A stretch of DNA of 64,000 nucleotides from JABDGM01 sp046349975. GTDB lineage: Bacteria > Planctomycetota > Planctomycetia > Pirellulales > Lacipirellulaceae. Under the pieces are notes generated by a model. That model saw only the letters and a list, made by a program, of their open reading frames with translations, was not told where the DNA came from and did no database searches. Below are positions 8,405 to 17,139 of this stretch, in pieces; within the stretch, counting starts at the first letter, position 1; each line of letters begins with the position of its first letter. The position numbers and the translations under genes were made by a program. Location of the stretch: positions 124,001 through 188,000 of the forward strand of contig JAXMBH010000007.1 in the NCBI GenBank assembly GCA_046349975.1, in the 5' to 3' direction.

Positions 8405-8625
8405 CGTTTCACTCCACAGCCCAGGGTAAGCCGCAGCGGCGTAGGCCGCGCAGGCGCCACCCTGGGTTCGGAAAGCACTCCATCTCATTGCAACCCCAAC
8501 GGGGTTGCACTGAAGGTGTGGAACCCCGTTAGGGTTCGTTGGGGATTGCTTGGATTTTCTACCCAGCGTGCGCGGCGAAGCGCCGCGACGCTGGGCTGTG
8601 GAGTGGAACACCTGCGGTGTTCTCA
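8405..8625. repeat. cluster of palindromic repeats before the aldehyde dehydrogenase gene
   Basis: The 312-base gap 8381-8692 is filled by nested inverted repeats. CCACAGCCCAG (about 8413) pairs with CTGGGCTGTGG (about 8593-8603). Inside are CAACCCCAACGGGGTTG (about 8491), GAACCCCGTTAGGGTTC (about 8522) and GGCGAAGCGCCG (about 8572). A short GAACACCTGCGGTGTTC follows at about 8607. This order of palindromes is a recurrent type of intergenic cluster in planctomycete genomes as far as I recall. No gene is seen here. Confidence 0.65.
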
Positions 8626-8692
8626 GTATTGCGCGTGGCAATCGACCAAAATGCCGAAGTTACAGTCAGGTTGTTCCTAAGTAAGTGCGGAT

Positions 8693-10126
8693 ATGAATCG
8701 GGACATTTATCCCCTATTTCTCGCTAACAAGCCACTGCAGCCCAATGCGACTTTGGGCGTCGTCGATAAATTCACCGGTGAAGTTGCCGCCCGCGTAGCC
8801 CTCGCCGATCCGACGATGCTCGACGAAGCGATCGCCGCCGCTGCCGAAGCTGCAGCCCCGATGCGCCGCCTGCCAGCCTGGAAGCGAAAAGCCGTGCTGC
8901 AGCACTTGGCCCAGCGCTGCCGCGAGCGCAGCGATGAGCTTGCCGAGGTCCTCGTCGTCGAAGTCGGCAAGCCGATTCAATACGCGCGGGCCGAAGTGGC
9001 GCGGCTTATCGCCACAGTCGACCTCGCCGCCGAAGAGTCGACGCGCATCACTGGCGAAGTGCTGCCACTGGACGACTCGCCGCGCGGCGTCGGCTATCGC
9101 GCGATGTGGCAGCGCGTGCCAGTCGGTCCCTGCGGTTTCATCACGCCTTGGAACTTCCCACTCAATCTCGTCGCCCACAAGATCGCCCCGGCCATCGCTT
9201 GCGGCTGCCCATTTGTGCTCAAACCCGCGAGCTTCACGCCGATTAGCGCGCTGATCGTCGGCGAGCTTCTCGCGGAAACCGACTTGCCACCCGGCGCGTT
9301 TTCCATTCTTCCGATGCGCGCGAGCGACTCGGCCGCCTTGGTCGAAGACGAGCGCATCCGCAAGCTCAGCTTCACTGGCTCGCCGAAGGTCGGCTGGGAA
9401 CTCCGCGATCGCGCTCACAAGAAGCAGGTCACGCTGGAGCTCGGCGGCAACGCGGCCGTAGTGATTGAGCGCGACGCCAATCTCGTCGACGCCGTCAACC
9501 GCTGTGTCTTCGGCGGCTACTACCAATCGGGCCAAAGCTGCATCAGCGTGCAGCGCATCCTGGTGCACCGCGAAATCTACGACAGCTTTCGCGAACAGTT
9601 CGTCGATGCCGTCCGCAACATCACGTTTGGCGACCCGCGCGATGAACGGACCGTCGTCGGCCCCATCATTTCAGAAGACGAAGCCAAACGCATTGAGAAC
9701 ACCATCCAGCGAGCAGTAGAGCAGGGCGGAAAGCGACTGTGCGGCGGCCGGCGACACGGCAACATCATCGAACCGGCTGTGCTCGAAAACGTATCGCGCG
9801 ATGCCGACCTATCCTGCGAAGAAGTTTTCGGTCCGGTCACACTGCTCGAGCCCTTCGACGACTTCGACGAAGCGCTGGCGAAAGTCAACGACAGCCGCTA
9901 CGGCCTGCAGGCCGGCGTGTTCACGCGCGATATCAACCGCATTTACAGGGCCTGGGACGAACTCGCCGTCGGCGGCGTGCTCATCAACGAAATCCCGTCC
10001 TGGCGTACCGACCCCATGCCGTACGGCGGCACAAAAGACAGCGGCCTCGGCCGCGAAGGAGTCCGCTGGGCCATCGACAGTATGACCGAACCTCGCCTGC
10101 TCGTAATTCGCACGGCTCCGGAATAA
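8693..10126 (+). CDS. NAD(P)-dependent aldehyde dehydrogenase family protein
   Basis: Oxidises an aldehyde to the acid; the 477-residue length is normal for the superfamily. The Rossmann part includes FITPWNFPLNL (about residue 146, substrate/cofactor Asn), the cofactor loop LSFTGSPKVGWEL, the general base Glu in VTLELGGNA (about 249), and the nucleophile Cys in GQSCISVQRI (about 283). CEEVFGPVTLLEPFDDFDEAL and YGGTKDSGLGREG near the end are also characteristic. It resembles the broad-specificity branch that includes lactaldehyde and non-phosphorylating glyceraldehyde-3-phosphate dehydrogenases; the substrate cannot be told. It stands alone, after a repeat cluster, with a weak SD. All catalytic residues are present. 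Confidence 0.93.
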   Translation: MNRDIYPLFLANKPLQPNATLGVVDKFTGEVAARVALADPTMLDEAIAAAAEAAAPMRRLPAWKRKAVLQHLAQRCRERSDELAEVLVVEVGKPIQYARAEVARLIATVDLAAEESTRITGEVLPLDDSPRGVGYRAMWQRVPVGPCGFITPWNFPLNLVAHKIAPAIACGCPFVLKPASFTPISALIVGELLAETDLPPGAFSILPMRASDSAALVEDERIRKLSFTGSPKVGWELRDRAHKKQVTLELGGNAAVVIERDANLVDAVNRCVFGGYYQSGQSCISVQRILVHREIYDSFREQFVDAVRNITFGDPRDERTVVGPIISEDEAKRIENTIQRAVEQGGKRLCGGRRHGNIIEPAVLENVSRDADLSCEEVFGPVTLLEPFDDFDEALAKVNDSRYGLQAGVFTRDINRIYRAWDELAVGGVLINEIPSWRTDPMPYGGTKDSGLGREGVRWAIDSMTEPRLLVIRTAPE

Positions 10127-10147
10127 TCGAAACACATCCGTGATCTT

Positions 10148-10250
10148 GGTGTGCCTGGGGGCGAGCCGAAGGCGAGCCCCCAGTGCGCCAGCGTATTGCC
10201 AGCGTTCACTGGGGGCTCACTGCGCTCGACCCCAGCCACCCCTGTCGAAC
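10148..10250. repeat. inverted-repeat cluster (GGGGGCGAGCC family)
   Basis: GGGGGCGAGCCGAAGGCGAGCCCCC (about 10157-10181) includes a 7-bp stem, and further along ACTGGGGGCTCACTGCGCTC with GACCCCAG makes a second stem-loop (about 10208-10236). The second half, from CTGGGG to CCCAGCCAC, has a close relative at about 11127-11152. The cluster fills most of the gap between the aldehyde dehydrogenase and the HdeD-like gene. Confidence 0.6.
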
Positions 10251-10363
10251 ACTCAGCCGAGCGAATGAACCACGGGCGATCTCGCCCATCGACTCTGCGT
10301 TAAGCGCGCGGTACGATCGTCCACATCACCGCCACTCATCTTCTTTGTTCCTGAGAGGTAGCC

Positions 10364-10912
10364 ATGTTGTTAACCGTTTGTCGACGCTGGTGGGTACTCA
10401 TGGCCCGCGGCATTGCCGCAATCGTGCTCGGCATCTGCGCGATGGTCTGGCCCGAAATCACGCTCTATACGCTTGTGGTTCTGTTCAGCGCGTTCACGAT
10501 TATCGATGGGGTCGCCGCCATTATCCTCGGCTTTCGCGGCGAAGCCGACGGCACCATCTGGTGGACGATGGTCATTCTGGGCCTGCTCGCAGTCGCCGCC
10601 GGCGTTATCGCGTACGCCTATCCGAGCCTCACACTGCTGGTGCTGGCTGCGATCATAGCCACGTCAGCGTTCCTGCGCGGCGTGTTCGAAGTCTACGCCG
10701 CGTTCGCACTGCGCAAAGAACTCGAAGACGAATGGATCCTAGGGCTCTCAGGCGCCATGTCCATCGTCTTCGGCCTGATCATCATGTTCCGCCCGGGCCC
10801 CGGGCTGCTCGCGCTCACGCTGCTCATTGGCGCGTACATGCTCGCCCTCGGCGTCTTTGCCGTCGCCCTCGCGCTGCGGCTGCGCGTCATGGGCCAGAAT
10901 TGGGCGAACTAA
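10364..10912 (+). CDS. HdeD-like (DUF308) membrane protein
   Basis: The 182-residue protein consists almost entirely of six hydrophobic segments arranged as three similar pairs, the layout of DUF308/HdeD proteins. Examples are MARGIAAIVLGICAMVWPEI (about 12-31), VVLFSAFTIIDGVAAIILGF, MVILGLLAVAAGVIAYAYPS and LSGAMSIVFGLIIMFRPGPG. HdeD of E. coli is linked to acid resistance, but the role in this phylum is unknown. GAGAGGT precedes the ATG at good spacing. A second, broken member of the same family lies at 24103-24473, so this may be the only working copy in the window. It converges with the downstream oxidoreductase gene. Confidence 0.85.
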   Translation: MLLTVCRRWWVLMARGIAAIVLGICAMVWPEITLYTLVVLFSAFTIIDGVAAIILGFRGEADGTIWWTMVILGLLAVAAGVIAYAYPSLTLLVLAAIIATSAFLRGVFEVYAAFALRKELEDEWILGLSGAMSIVFGLIIMFRPGPGLLALTLLIGAYMLALGVFAVALALRLRVMGQNWAN

Positions 10913-10973
10913 TGTAGGAACGGGCATCGTCCAACATTACGCTCGACAATCCAAACCCATCGCACACCAGTCA

Positions 10974-11165
10974 GCCCCCGGCTCTGCCGGGAGTTAGCAA
11001 TTAGCAGTGGCCAACCAACAGCGAACCCCCGGCAGAGCCGGGGGCTGTGTGCTCTTGATCGATTCCAGGGCCGGTTTCGGAGTAAGGGCCGCGAGCCCTG
11101 TGATCCTGGCGCCACTCTGGCGCAGCTGGGGCTCGCTTGCGGTCGATCCCAGCCACTCCCCTGAG
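10974..11165. repeat. long inverted repeat between convergent genes
   Basis: AGCCCCCGGCTCTGCCGGG (about 10974-10992) and its complement CCCCCGGCAGAGCCGGGGGC (about 11025-11044) form a stem of nearly 20 bp around a loop of about 35 bases. A second unit at about 11127-11152 (CTGGGGCTCGCTTGCGGTC, then CCCAGCCAC) is related to one at 10208-10246. The position between two convergent genes suits a terminator. Confidence 0.65.
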
Positions 11166-11183
11166 AAAAAACTGAGTGCTGCG

Positions 11184-12680
11184 TTAACCACCCGCTGATG
11201 CCGTCGTCTTCTCCGCCGGATCGACTCCATTGATCCACGGTCCGGCCAGCTTCTGATATTCGCGCGGATACAGCTTGCTCCCCTCGTCTCCTGCTTTCCA
11301 GCCGGGAATGTGCTTCGCACCCGCGCGTTCGTGCGACATCTTCTCCCACCGTTGGGCCCAACTCGGGTCCGCATCCTTCACAGTCAGCGTTTCGCTGTCG
11401 AAATGGAACGCTTTGCCCTGGCGGTAGCTGAGCGCACCGAGCTTCACGATCACCATCGCCGCCGCGCCCAGTTCCGGTGAACAGTTCACATCCTCGGGCT
11501 TGCCGGCGAGCGACGCGTTCACGAAGTTTTCGAAGTGGGTGAACGAAGTATCTTTCACCGCTGCCACATCGATATGTTCGTCCTTGAGCTCGCTCTTGTG
11601 CGTCACCTGCTTCCGCTCGGCGACAAAGTCGTAACCCTCGAATCCTTCGCCGTTGCCAAACACGAATGAGCCGTTGTGCCCGCGAATGATCTGCGGCACC
11701 GGTGTTTCCGCGCAGCACATCGTCGCCGTCACGATACCCTGCACGCCCTCGGGAAAGTCGGCAACCACCGTCGCCACGTCGGGCACATCGCGATCGTCAT
11801 ACTCCAAATAAATGCCGCCCGCGCCTACAACTCGGCCCGGAAACCGCAAGCCCGTGCCCTTGAGCATCACGGTCGTGCGATGCACGAACAAATCGGTGAA
11901 CATGCCCGCGCCGAAGTCCCAATAGCAGCGCCATTGATGATATTTCTCGCGATCGAACGGCATGTTCGGCGCAAGCGAAAACTCGGTGCCCAGGAACATC
12001 GGCCAGTCGATGTTCTTCGGCGTCATATCGCGTGTGAGATCATAGTACCGCCATTGGCCGACGTCGGAGTTGCGGAAGTACGACGTCTGGTACATCAGCA
12101 CCTTGCCCAGTTGTCCTTCCGTGAGCCGGCGATTCACATCCGTCCACAGCGGCAGCGAGGTTGACTGCACGCCGACCTGCATCACCTTGCCCGATGTCTT
12201 CCACTCTTTGAGCACCGCGATCGCTTCCTCGACGCTGTGCGTCATGGGTTTTTCGCAGTACACGTTCTTGCCGGCCTTGAGCGAGTCGATTGTTTGCTTG
12301 GCGTGCCAATGGTCCGGCGTAGCGATGCACACGGCGTCGATCGATTTGTCGTTGAGGATGTCGCGGTAATCGAGAATCTGCTTCGGCTTATCCTTCGTTC
12401 CCCGCGAAATCTTTTCCGCCGCCTCCTTGCGGTGGCGGTTAAACACGTCGCACACCGCGACGATCTCGACCTTGCCGGCGTTCGACAAGTCCATGGCCGA
12501 TTGGATGTGCTCTTGGGCTCGGCCGCCGACGCCAATGAACCCGATCCTCAGCCGCTCGTTCGGACTTCGTTTCTCATCAGCGGCTCGGGCGCCGAGGGCC
12601 GCCGGCGCCGCCATCGCGACCGCTGTCGCCGCCGCTGAATTTTTGATGAAATTCCGCCGAGAAACGTGGTTGGATTCCAT
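11184..12680 (-). CDS. Tat-exported Gfo/Idh/MocA family oxidoreductase
   Basis: Predicted NAD(P)-binding sugar oxidoreductase of 498 residues carrying a twin-arginine signal (SRRNFIKNSAAATAVAMAAP, residues 6-25), so it would act outside the cytoplasm with a cofactor bound before export. The Rossmann fold starts at about residue 45 with RIGFIGVGGRAQEHI. CIATPDHWHAKQ and VYCEKPMTHSVEEAI contain the conserved Asp/His-Trp-His and the Glu-Lys-Pro motif of the family. Such secreted members are abundant in planctomycetes, often with sulfatases and PSD1 genes; the substrate is unknown. Just downstream on the other strand lies a PSD1/DUF1501 pair, which supports a polymer-degradation setting, though not a shared operon. 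Confidence 0.92.
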   Translation of the reverse strand: MESNHVSRRNFIKNSAAATAVAMAAPAALGARAADEKRSPNERLRIGFIGVGGRAQEHIQSAMDLSNAGKVEIVAVCDVFNRHRKEAAEKISRGTKDKPKQILDYRDILNDKSIDAVCIATPDHWHAKQTIDSLKAGKNVYCEKPMTHSVEEAIAVLKEWKTSGKVMQVGVQSTSLPLWTDVNRRLTEGQLGKVLMYQTSYFRNSDVGQWRYYDLTRDMTPKNIDWPMFLGTEFSLAPNMPFDREKYHQWRCYWDFGAGMFTDLFVHRTTVMLKGTGLRFPGRVVGAGGIYLEYDDRDVPDVATVVADFPEGVQGIVTATMCCAETPVPQIIRGHNGSFVFGNGEGFEGYDFVAERKQVTHKSELKDEHIDVAAVKDTSFTHFENFVNASLAGKPEDVNCSPELGAAAMVIVKLGALSYRQGKAFHFDSETLTVKDADPSWAQRWEKMSHERAGAKHIPGWKAGDEGSKLYPREYQKLAGPWINGVDPAEKTTASAGG

Positions 12681-12858
12681 GACGATTTGTCCCTGCGCGC
12701 CTGTGCGCAGGCCTCGTTGAGCTGTCAGATTTTCGGCAAGTTCGCCCTTACCTATCGCCGTTTATTATGCGCCCGCCGCACCCCTGCCGCAAACCAGTGC
12801 AGACCTCTCGCTCGACGAGAGGATCTTTCGATGGCACCGGGAAGCGCCAGCCTTTTGC

Positions 12859-12955
12859 GGGTGCCTGGGGCAGAGGCTCGGCGATGCCCCAGTCGGTCGA
12901 TATTGTGTTGGCACAAATATGGGTGCCTGGGGCAGAGGGATAGCGATGCCCCAGT
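12859..12955. repeat. two tandem copies of a REP-like element (GCCTGGGGCA family)
   Basis: The sequence GGGTGCCTGGGGCAGAGG followed by CGATGCCCCAG occurs at 12859-12893 and again at 12921-12955. Each copy can pair TGGGGCA with TGCCCCA. The spacer after each copy is also similar (ATTGTGTTGG versus ATTGTGTTAGG), so the repeat unit is about 60 bases. Further copies lie at 17150 and 25617. The rest of the 491-base gap 12681-13171 shows no gene. Confidence 0.8.
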
Positions 12956-13171
12956 CAGCCGACATTGTGTTAGGAAAAAGCAACCTCACACAGCCCAAAG
13001 CGTCGGCGGCACGAACGTCGAATCGGTCACTGCTTCCTTGCCGCCGCGCACCCCCATAATGATAATAGGGTCGGCCACTCGCTCATGTCTCACATCTTCG
13101 GCCAACTGGCCGGCTTGTGCTCGCCAGCCGCGATCAGCACTCGAACTCACGCGGCCAACCGCGCAATTCTC

Positions 13172-15550
13172 ATGGGCCTTGATCGACTGATTCTGTCAGT
13201 GGTTGCCGCATCGGTGCTATGGCCCGGCGCGTGTGCCACGCATGTGAACGCTGAAGATACGCCGCGCTTCAATCGCGACATCCGCCCGATCCTTTCGGAG
13301 AAGTGCTACAGCTGCCACGGCCCCGATTCCGGCACACGCCAGGCTGACCTACGGCTCGACCTCGAAGCCGGCGCTCACGAGTCGGCCATTGTCCCCGGCG
13401 ATGCCAACGCCAGCGACCTCATTGCCCGCGTTTCAAGCAGCGACCCTGAGACGCAGATGCCGCCGCCCGATTCCAAGCGCCCACCGCTCACGGCCGCGCA
13501 AATCGAGCTGCTGCGGAAGTGGATCAACGCCGGCGCGAAGTACGAGCCGCACTGGGCGTATCTCCCGCCAACCCGCCCGACCGTGCCCGAAGTGAAACAA
13601 CTCGCATGGCCGCGCAACGACATCGACCGCTTTCTGCTCGCGGCTCAAGAGCAACATGGCCTCGACCCCGGTCCTGAGGCCGATCGCATCACGCTCGTCC
13701 GCCGGGTGTACTTCGATCTCACTGGCCTGCCGCCGACACCCGCCCAAGTCGATGAGTTCGCGAACGATCCTCGCCCCGACGCCTACGAACAGCTCGTCGA
13801 TCGCCTGCTCGCGTCGCCCGCGTTCGGCGAACGCATGGCCACGTGGTGGTTCGACCTCGTGCGTTATGCCGACACGGTCGGCTACCACGGCGACCAGGAC
13901 CACCGCATCACGCCGTATCGTGACTACGTCATCAAGAGCTTCAACGACAACCTGCCCTTCAGTCAGTTCACGATCGAGCAACTGGCCGGCGATCTGCTGC
14001 CAAACCCCACGATGTGGCAGCTCGTTGCGACCGGCTACAACCGTGTGCTGCAAACCACGCACGAAGGCGGCGCGCAGGATGCCGAGTACCGCGCGATCTA
14101 TCTCGCTGACCGTGTGAGAAACTTTTCCGAAACCTGGCTGGCCGGCTCGATGGGCTGTGCGCAGTGCCACGACCACAAGTTCGATCCCTACACGCAGGAC
14201 GATTTCTACAGTCTGCAGTCATTCTTCGCCGACGTCGACGAGTATGGCTCGTTCCAGCCCGTCGGCGGCAACGAACTTCCCACGCAGCGCCCACCCGAAA
14301 TGCTTGCCTGGACGTTGCCAACGTATGAAAAGTGCAAACCGCTCGACGAAAAAATTGCCAAGCTCGAAGCCTCGCTCAGTGGCCTGTTCAAAGGCAAGTG
14401 GGAGGTTCGCCAGAAGGAGCTCGTCGAACTCAAACAGCAACGGGCCGGGCTCGAAGCCGAGTTCGTGCCGACGATGATCACCAAGGCCGTGCCGCCGCGC
14501 GAGATTCGCATTCTGCCGCGGGGCAATTGGATGGATCGCTCAGGCCCCGTCGTGCAGCCCCACACGCCGCACTTCCTCAAGCAACTCGACACGGCCGGTC
14601 GCCGTGCGAATCGGCTCGACCTCGCCAACTGGGTCGTCTCGCGCGACAATCCGCTCACGGCCCGGGTCGTCGTGAATCGCCTGTGGAAACTCTACTACGG
14701 CGCCGGCCTCTCGAAGCTGCTCATCGATATCGGCTCGCGCGGCGAGGCCCCGCCCAATCAGGATCTGCTTGATTTCTTGGCGATCGACTTCATGGACCAC
14801 AATTGGGACCTTAAGTACATGATCCGCCAGATGGTAACGACGAGCGCCTATCGCCAATCGTCATTGCCTCGGCCTGAGGCCGACACGATCGACCCCGAAA
14901 ACCGCCTGCTCGCACACCAGTCGCGGTTCCGCCTCGAAGCCGAACAAATCCGCGACAACGCGCTGCTTGTAAGCGGCCTGTTAGTCAATAAGCTCGGCGG
15001 CGAAATTGTACGCCCCTACCAACCCGCGAAATACTACGCCGCGCTCAACTTCCCCGAGCGCGATTACACGCCTTCGTCGGGCGACAATCAATTTCGCCGC
15101 GCCGTTTACACGCACTGGCAACGTCAATATCTGCTGCCGTTCCTCTTGGCGTTCGATGCGCCCACCCGCGAAGAGTGCACCGCTCAGCGCCCCCTCTCCT
15201 GCACGCCGACGGCCGCCCTCGTGCTGCTGAACGATCCGTCGTTCGTCGAGGCCGCCCGCGCCCTGGCGGCGCGAGTGCTCACGAGCGCCCCGGCCGACGA
15301 GACCGCCCGCATCCACTGGGCCTGGCGCCAGGTCCTCGGTCGCGACGCGCAGCCCGCTGAAGCCGCTGTCCTCTCGCAACTGCTCGCGAACCACCGTTCC
15401 CAGTACGCTGGCAATCCCAAGGCTTCCGAAGCCATCCTCACCGTCGGCATCTCGCCACAGCCGAAAGAAATCGACAAGGCCGAACTCGCCGCCTGGACGT
15501 CGGTCGCCCGCGTGCTGCTGAACCTCAACGAAACAATTACCCGAAATTGA
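13172..15550 (+). CDS. PSD1 family protein: planctomycete cytochrome c domain, DUF1549 and DUF1553
   Basis: Large exported protein typical of the Planctomycetota, of unknown biochemical role. From ATG 13172 it has 792 residues with a signal peptide (LILSVVAASVLWPGACA). A PSCyt1 domain (about 30-125) holds a haem-binding CYSCH near residue 46. DUF1549 follows (about 145-390), with FDLTGLPPTP, WWFDLVRYADT and a second haem-type motif CAQCH. DUF1553 (about 470-770) starts at NRLDLANWVVSRDNPLTARV. An in-frame ATG at 13085 would add 29 residues ahead of the signal, so it is less likely. The next gene is DUF1501, its usual partner, separated by a repeat element; the pair probably works at the cell envelope. 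Confidence 0.92.
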   Translation: MGLDRLILSVVAASVLWPGACATHVNAEDTPRFNRDIRPILSEKCYSCHGPDSGTRQADLRLDLEAGAHESAIVPGDANASDLIARVSSSDPETQMPPPDSKRPPLTAAQIELLRKWINAGAKYEPHWAYLPPTRPTVPEVKQLAWPRNDIDRFLLAAQEQHGLDPGPEADRITLVRRVYFDLTGLPPTPAQVDEFANDPRPDAYEQLVDRLLASPAFGERMATWWFDLVRYADTVGYHGDQDHRITPYRDYVIKSFNDNLPFSQFTIEQLAGDLLPNPTMWQLVATGYNRVLQTTHEGGAQDAEYRAIYLADRVRNFSETWLAGSMGCAQCHDHKFDPYTQDDFYSLQSFFADVDEYGSFQPVGGNELPTQRPPEMLAWTLPTYEKCKPLDEKIAKLEASLSGLFKGKWEVRQKELVELKQQRAGLEAEFVPTMITKAVPPREIRILPRGNWMDRSGPVVQPHTPHFLKQLDTAGRRANRLDLANWVVSRDNPLTARVVVNRLWKLYYGAGLSKLLIDIGSRGEAPPNQDLLDFLAIDFMDHNWDLKYMIRQMVTTSAYRQSSLPRPEADTIDPENRLLAHQSRFRLEAEQIRDNALLVSGLLVNKLGGEIVRPYQPAKYYAALNFPERDYTPSSGDNQFRRAVYTHWQRQYLLPFLLAFDAPTREECTAQRPLSCTPTAALVLLNDPSFVEAARALAARVLTSAPADETARIHWAWRQVLGRDAQPAEAAVLSQLLANHRSQYAGNPKASEAILTVGISPQPKEIDKAELAAWTSVARVLLNLNETITRN

Positions 15551-15557
15551 GTTATTA

Positions 15558-15642
15558 AAGAGCGGGAGAGAGGGAGACAAGGAGAGGGGGAGAAATAGGT
15601 TCGGCTTTCCCCCTCTCCGCCTCTCCAAGTCTCCCCCTCTGG
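15558..15642. repeat. junction element 2: 8-nt repeat inverted arms between PSD1 and DUF1501 genes
   Basis: Eight bases after the PSD1 stop begins a purine arm of 8-nt units (GCGGGAGA, GAGGGAGA, CAAGGAGA, GGGGGAGA; about 15560-15596). A complementary pyrimidine arm (about 15606-15640, TCCCCCTC, TCCGCC, TCTCCAAG, TCTCCCCC) precedes the DUF1501 ATG by about 30 bases. The two arms match over about 35 bases with a few mismatches. Confidence 0.75.
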
Positions 15643-15672
15643 CGCCAACACTAATCTGCCGACGCGTAAAAG

Positions 15673-17139
15673 ATGACGAATCACGATCAACACCTCGCTC
15701 GCCGCACCTTCCTCGGCCAAGCCTCGCTCGGCCTCGGCTCGATGGCCCTCGCCGGCCTGCTGCAACCGCGCGTCCTCGCTGCCAACCAGGCTGGCGGCGC
15801 GGATAACAACGGCAAGCCACAGCCTCACCGTGGTGTCATCAACCCGCTTCATTTCCCGCAGCGCGCCAAACGCGTCATCTTCCTCTGCATGGCCGGCGGG
15901 CCGTCGCACCTCGAACTCTTCGACGAAAAACCGAAGCTCGCCGCCATGCACGGCAAACCCGTGCCCGAGTCGTTCACCAAGGGCCAGCCCATCGCCCAAC
16001 TGCAGAACCAAAAAGAACTGCTCTGCTTCGGCTCACAATCGACATTCAGCAAGTTCGGCCAATCGCAACAAACCATCTGCAACTACCTGCCGCACATCGG
16101 CAGCATCGCCGACGACATTTGCATCGTCCGCTCGATGCAGACCGAGCAGATTAACCACGATCCCGCCCATACGTTCATGAACACCGGCACGGCGATCTCC
16201 GGCCGGCCGAGCATGGGCGCCTGGGTCAATTACGGCCTCGGCAGCGAAAGCGACGACCTGCCCGGCTTTGTTGTGCTAACCAGCCGCGCGGGCACGCGGT
16301 CGCCGCAGCCGCTCTCCTCGCGCCAGTGGCACAGCGGCTTCCTGCCCGGCAAATTCCAAGGCGTGCAGTTCTATTCGACCGGCGACCCCGTGCATTACGT
16401 GAGCAACCCGCCCGGCGTCGACCGCCCGCGGCAAGACGAAGTCATCACCGCCGTCAATCGCCTGAACCGCATGCGCGACGCCGTCGAGCAAAACCCCGAG
16501 ATTGCCACGCGCATCGCCCAGTACGAGCTCGCCTTCCGCATGCAGATGAGCGTGCCCGACCTCGTCAACATCGCCGACGAACCGCAGCACGTGATGAACA
16601 TGTACGGTTGCAAGGGCGCCGACGGCTCATTCGCGTACAACTGCCTGCTCGCCCGCCGGCTGGCCGAGCGCGGCGTGCGGTTCATCCACCTCTATCACCG
16701 CGATTGGGACTTCCACGACGGCATCCGCACGCACATCCCCGAGTTGTGCGAGTCGGCCGACCAGGCCAGCGCCGCCCTCATCACCGATCTCAAACAGCGG
16801 GGCATGCTCGATGAAACGCTGGTCATCTGGGGCGGCGAATTCGGCCGCACGCCGATGGCTCAGGGCGATGTGTCGAAACCCAAGGCCGGCCGAGACCATC
16901 ACATCCGCGGCTTCAGTATGTGGATGGCCGGCGGCGGCATCCGCCCCGGCATCTCGTACGGCGCGACCGACGAACTCGGCTATTACGCCGTCGATAACCC
17001 CGTGCATGTGCATGACCTGCACGCCACGATGCTCTACCTCCTCGGCATCGACCACGAACGCCTCACCTACCGCTACCAAGGGCGCGACTTCCGCCTGACG
17101 GATGTGGCCGGCAAAGTGGTGAAGGGCATCCTGGCGTAA
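15673..17139 (+). CDS. Tat-exported DUF1501 (sulfatase-fold) protein
   Basis: The 488-residue product begins with a twin-arginine signal (LARRTFLGQASLGLGSMALA, residues 8-27). DUF1501 hallmarks follow: RVIFLCMAGGPSHLELFDEK near residue 72, then MNTGTAISGRPSMGAWVNYG, and near the end VIWGGEFGRTPMAQGD with GRDHHIRGFSMWMAGGG. The fold is related to alkaline phosphatase/sulfatase enzymes, and the Asp, His and Gly-rich motifs sit where metal ligands would be, but no activity is established for the family. It lies directly after a PSD1 gene on the same strand, the usual arrangement, so both probably form one unit that handles an extracellular substrate. Confidence 0.93.
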   Translation: MTNHDQHLARRTFLGQASLGLGSMALAGLLQPRVLAANQAGGADNNGKPQPHRGVINPLHFPQRAKRVIFLCMAGGPSHLELFDEKPKLAAMHGKPVPESFTKGQPIAQLQNQKELLCFGSQSTFSKFGQSQQTICNYLPHIGSIADDICIVRSMQTEQINHDPAHTFMNTGTAISGRPSMGAWVNYGLGSESDDLPGFVVLTSRAGTRSPQPLSSRQWHSGFLPGKFQGVQFYSTGDPVHYVSNPPGVDRPRQDEVITAVNRLNRMRDAVEQNPEIATRIAQYELAFRMQMSVPDLVNIADEPQHVMNMYGCKGADGSFAYNCLLARRLAERGVRFIHLYHRDWDFHDGIRTHIPELCESADQASAALITDLKQRGMLDETLVIWGGEFGRTPMAQGDVSKPKAGRDHHIRGFSMWMAGGGIRPGISYGATDELGYYAVDNPVHVHDLHATMLYLLGIDHERLTYRYQGRDFRLTDVAGKVVKGILA

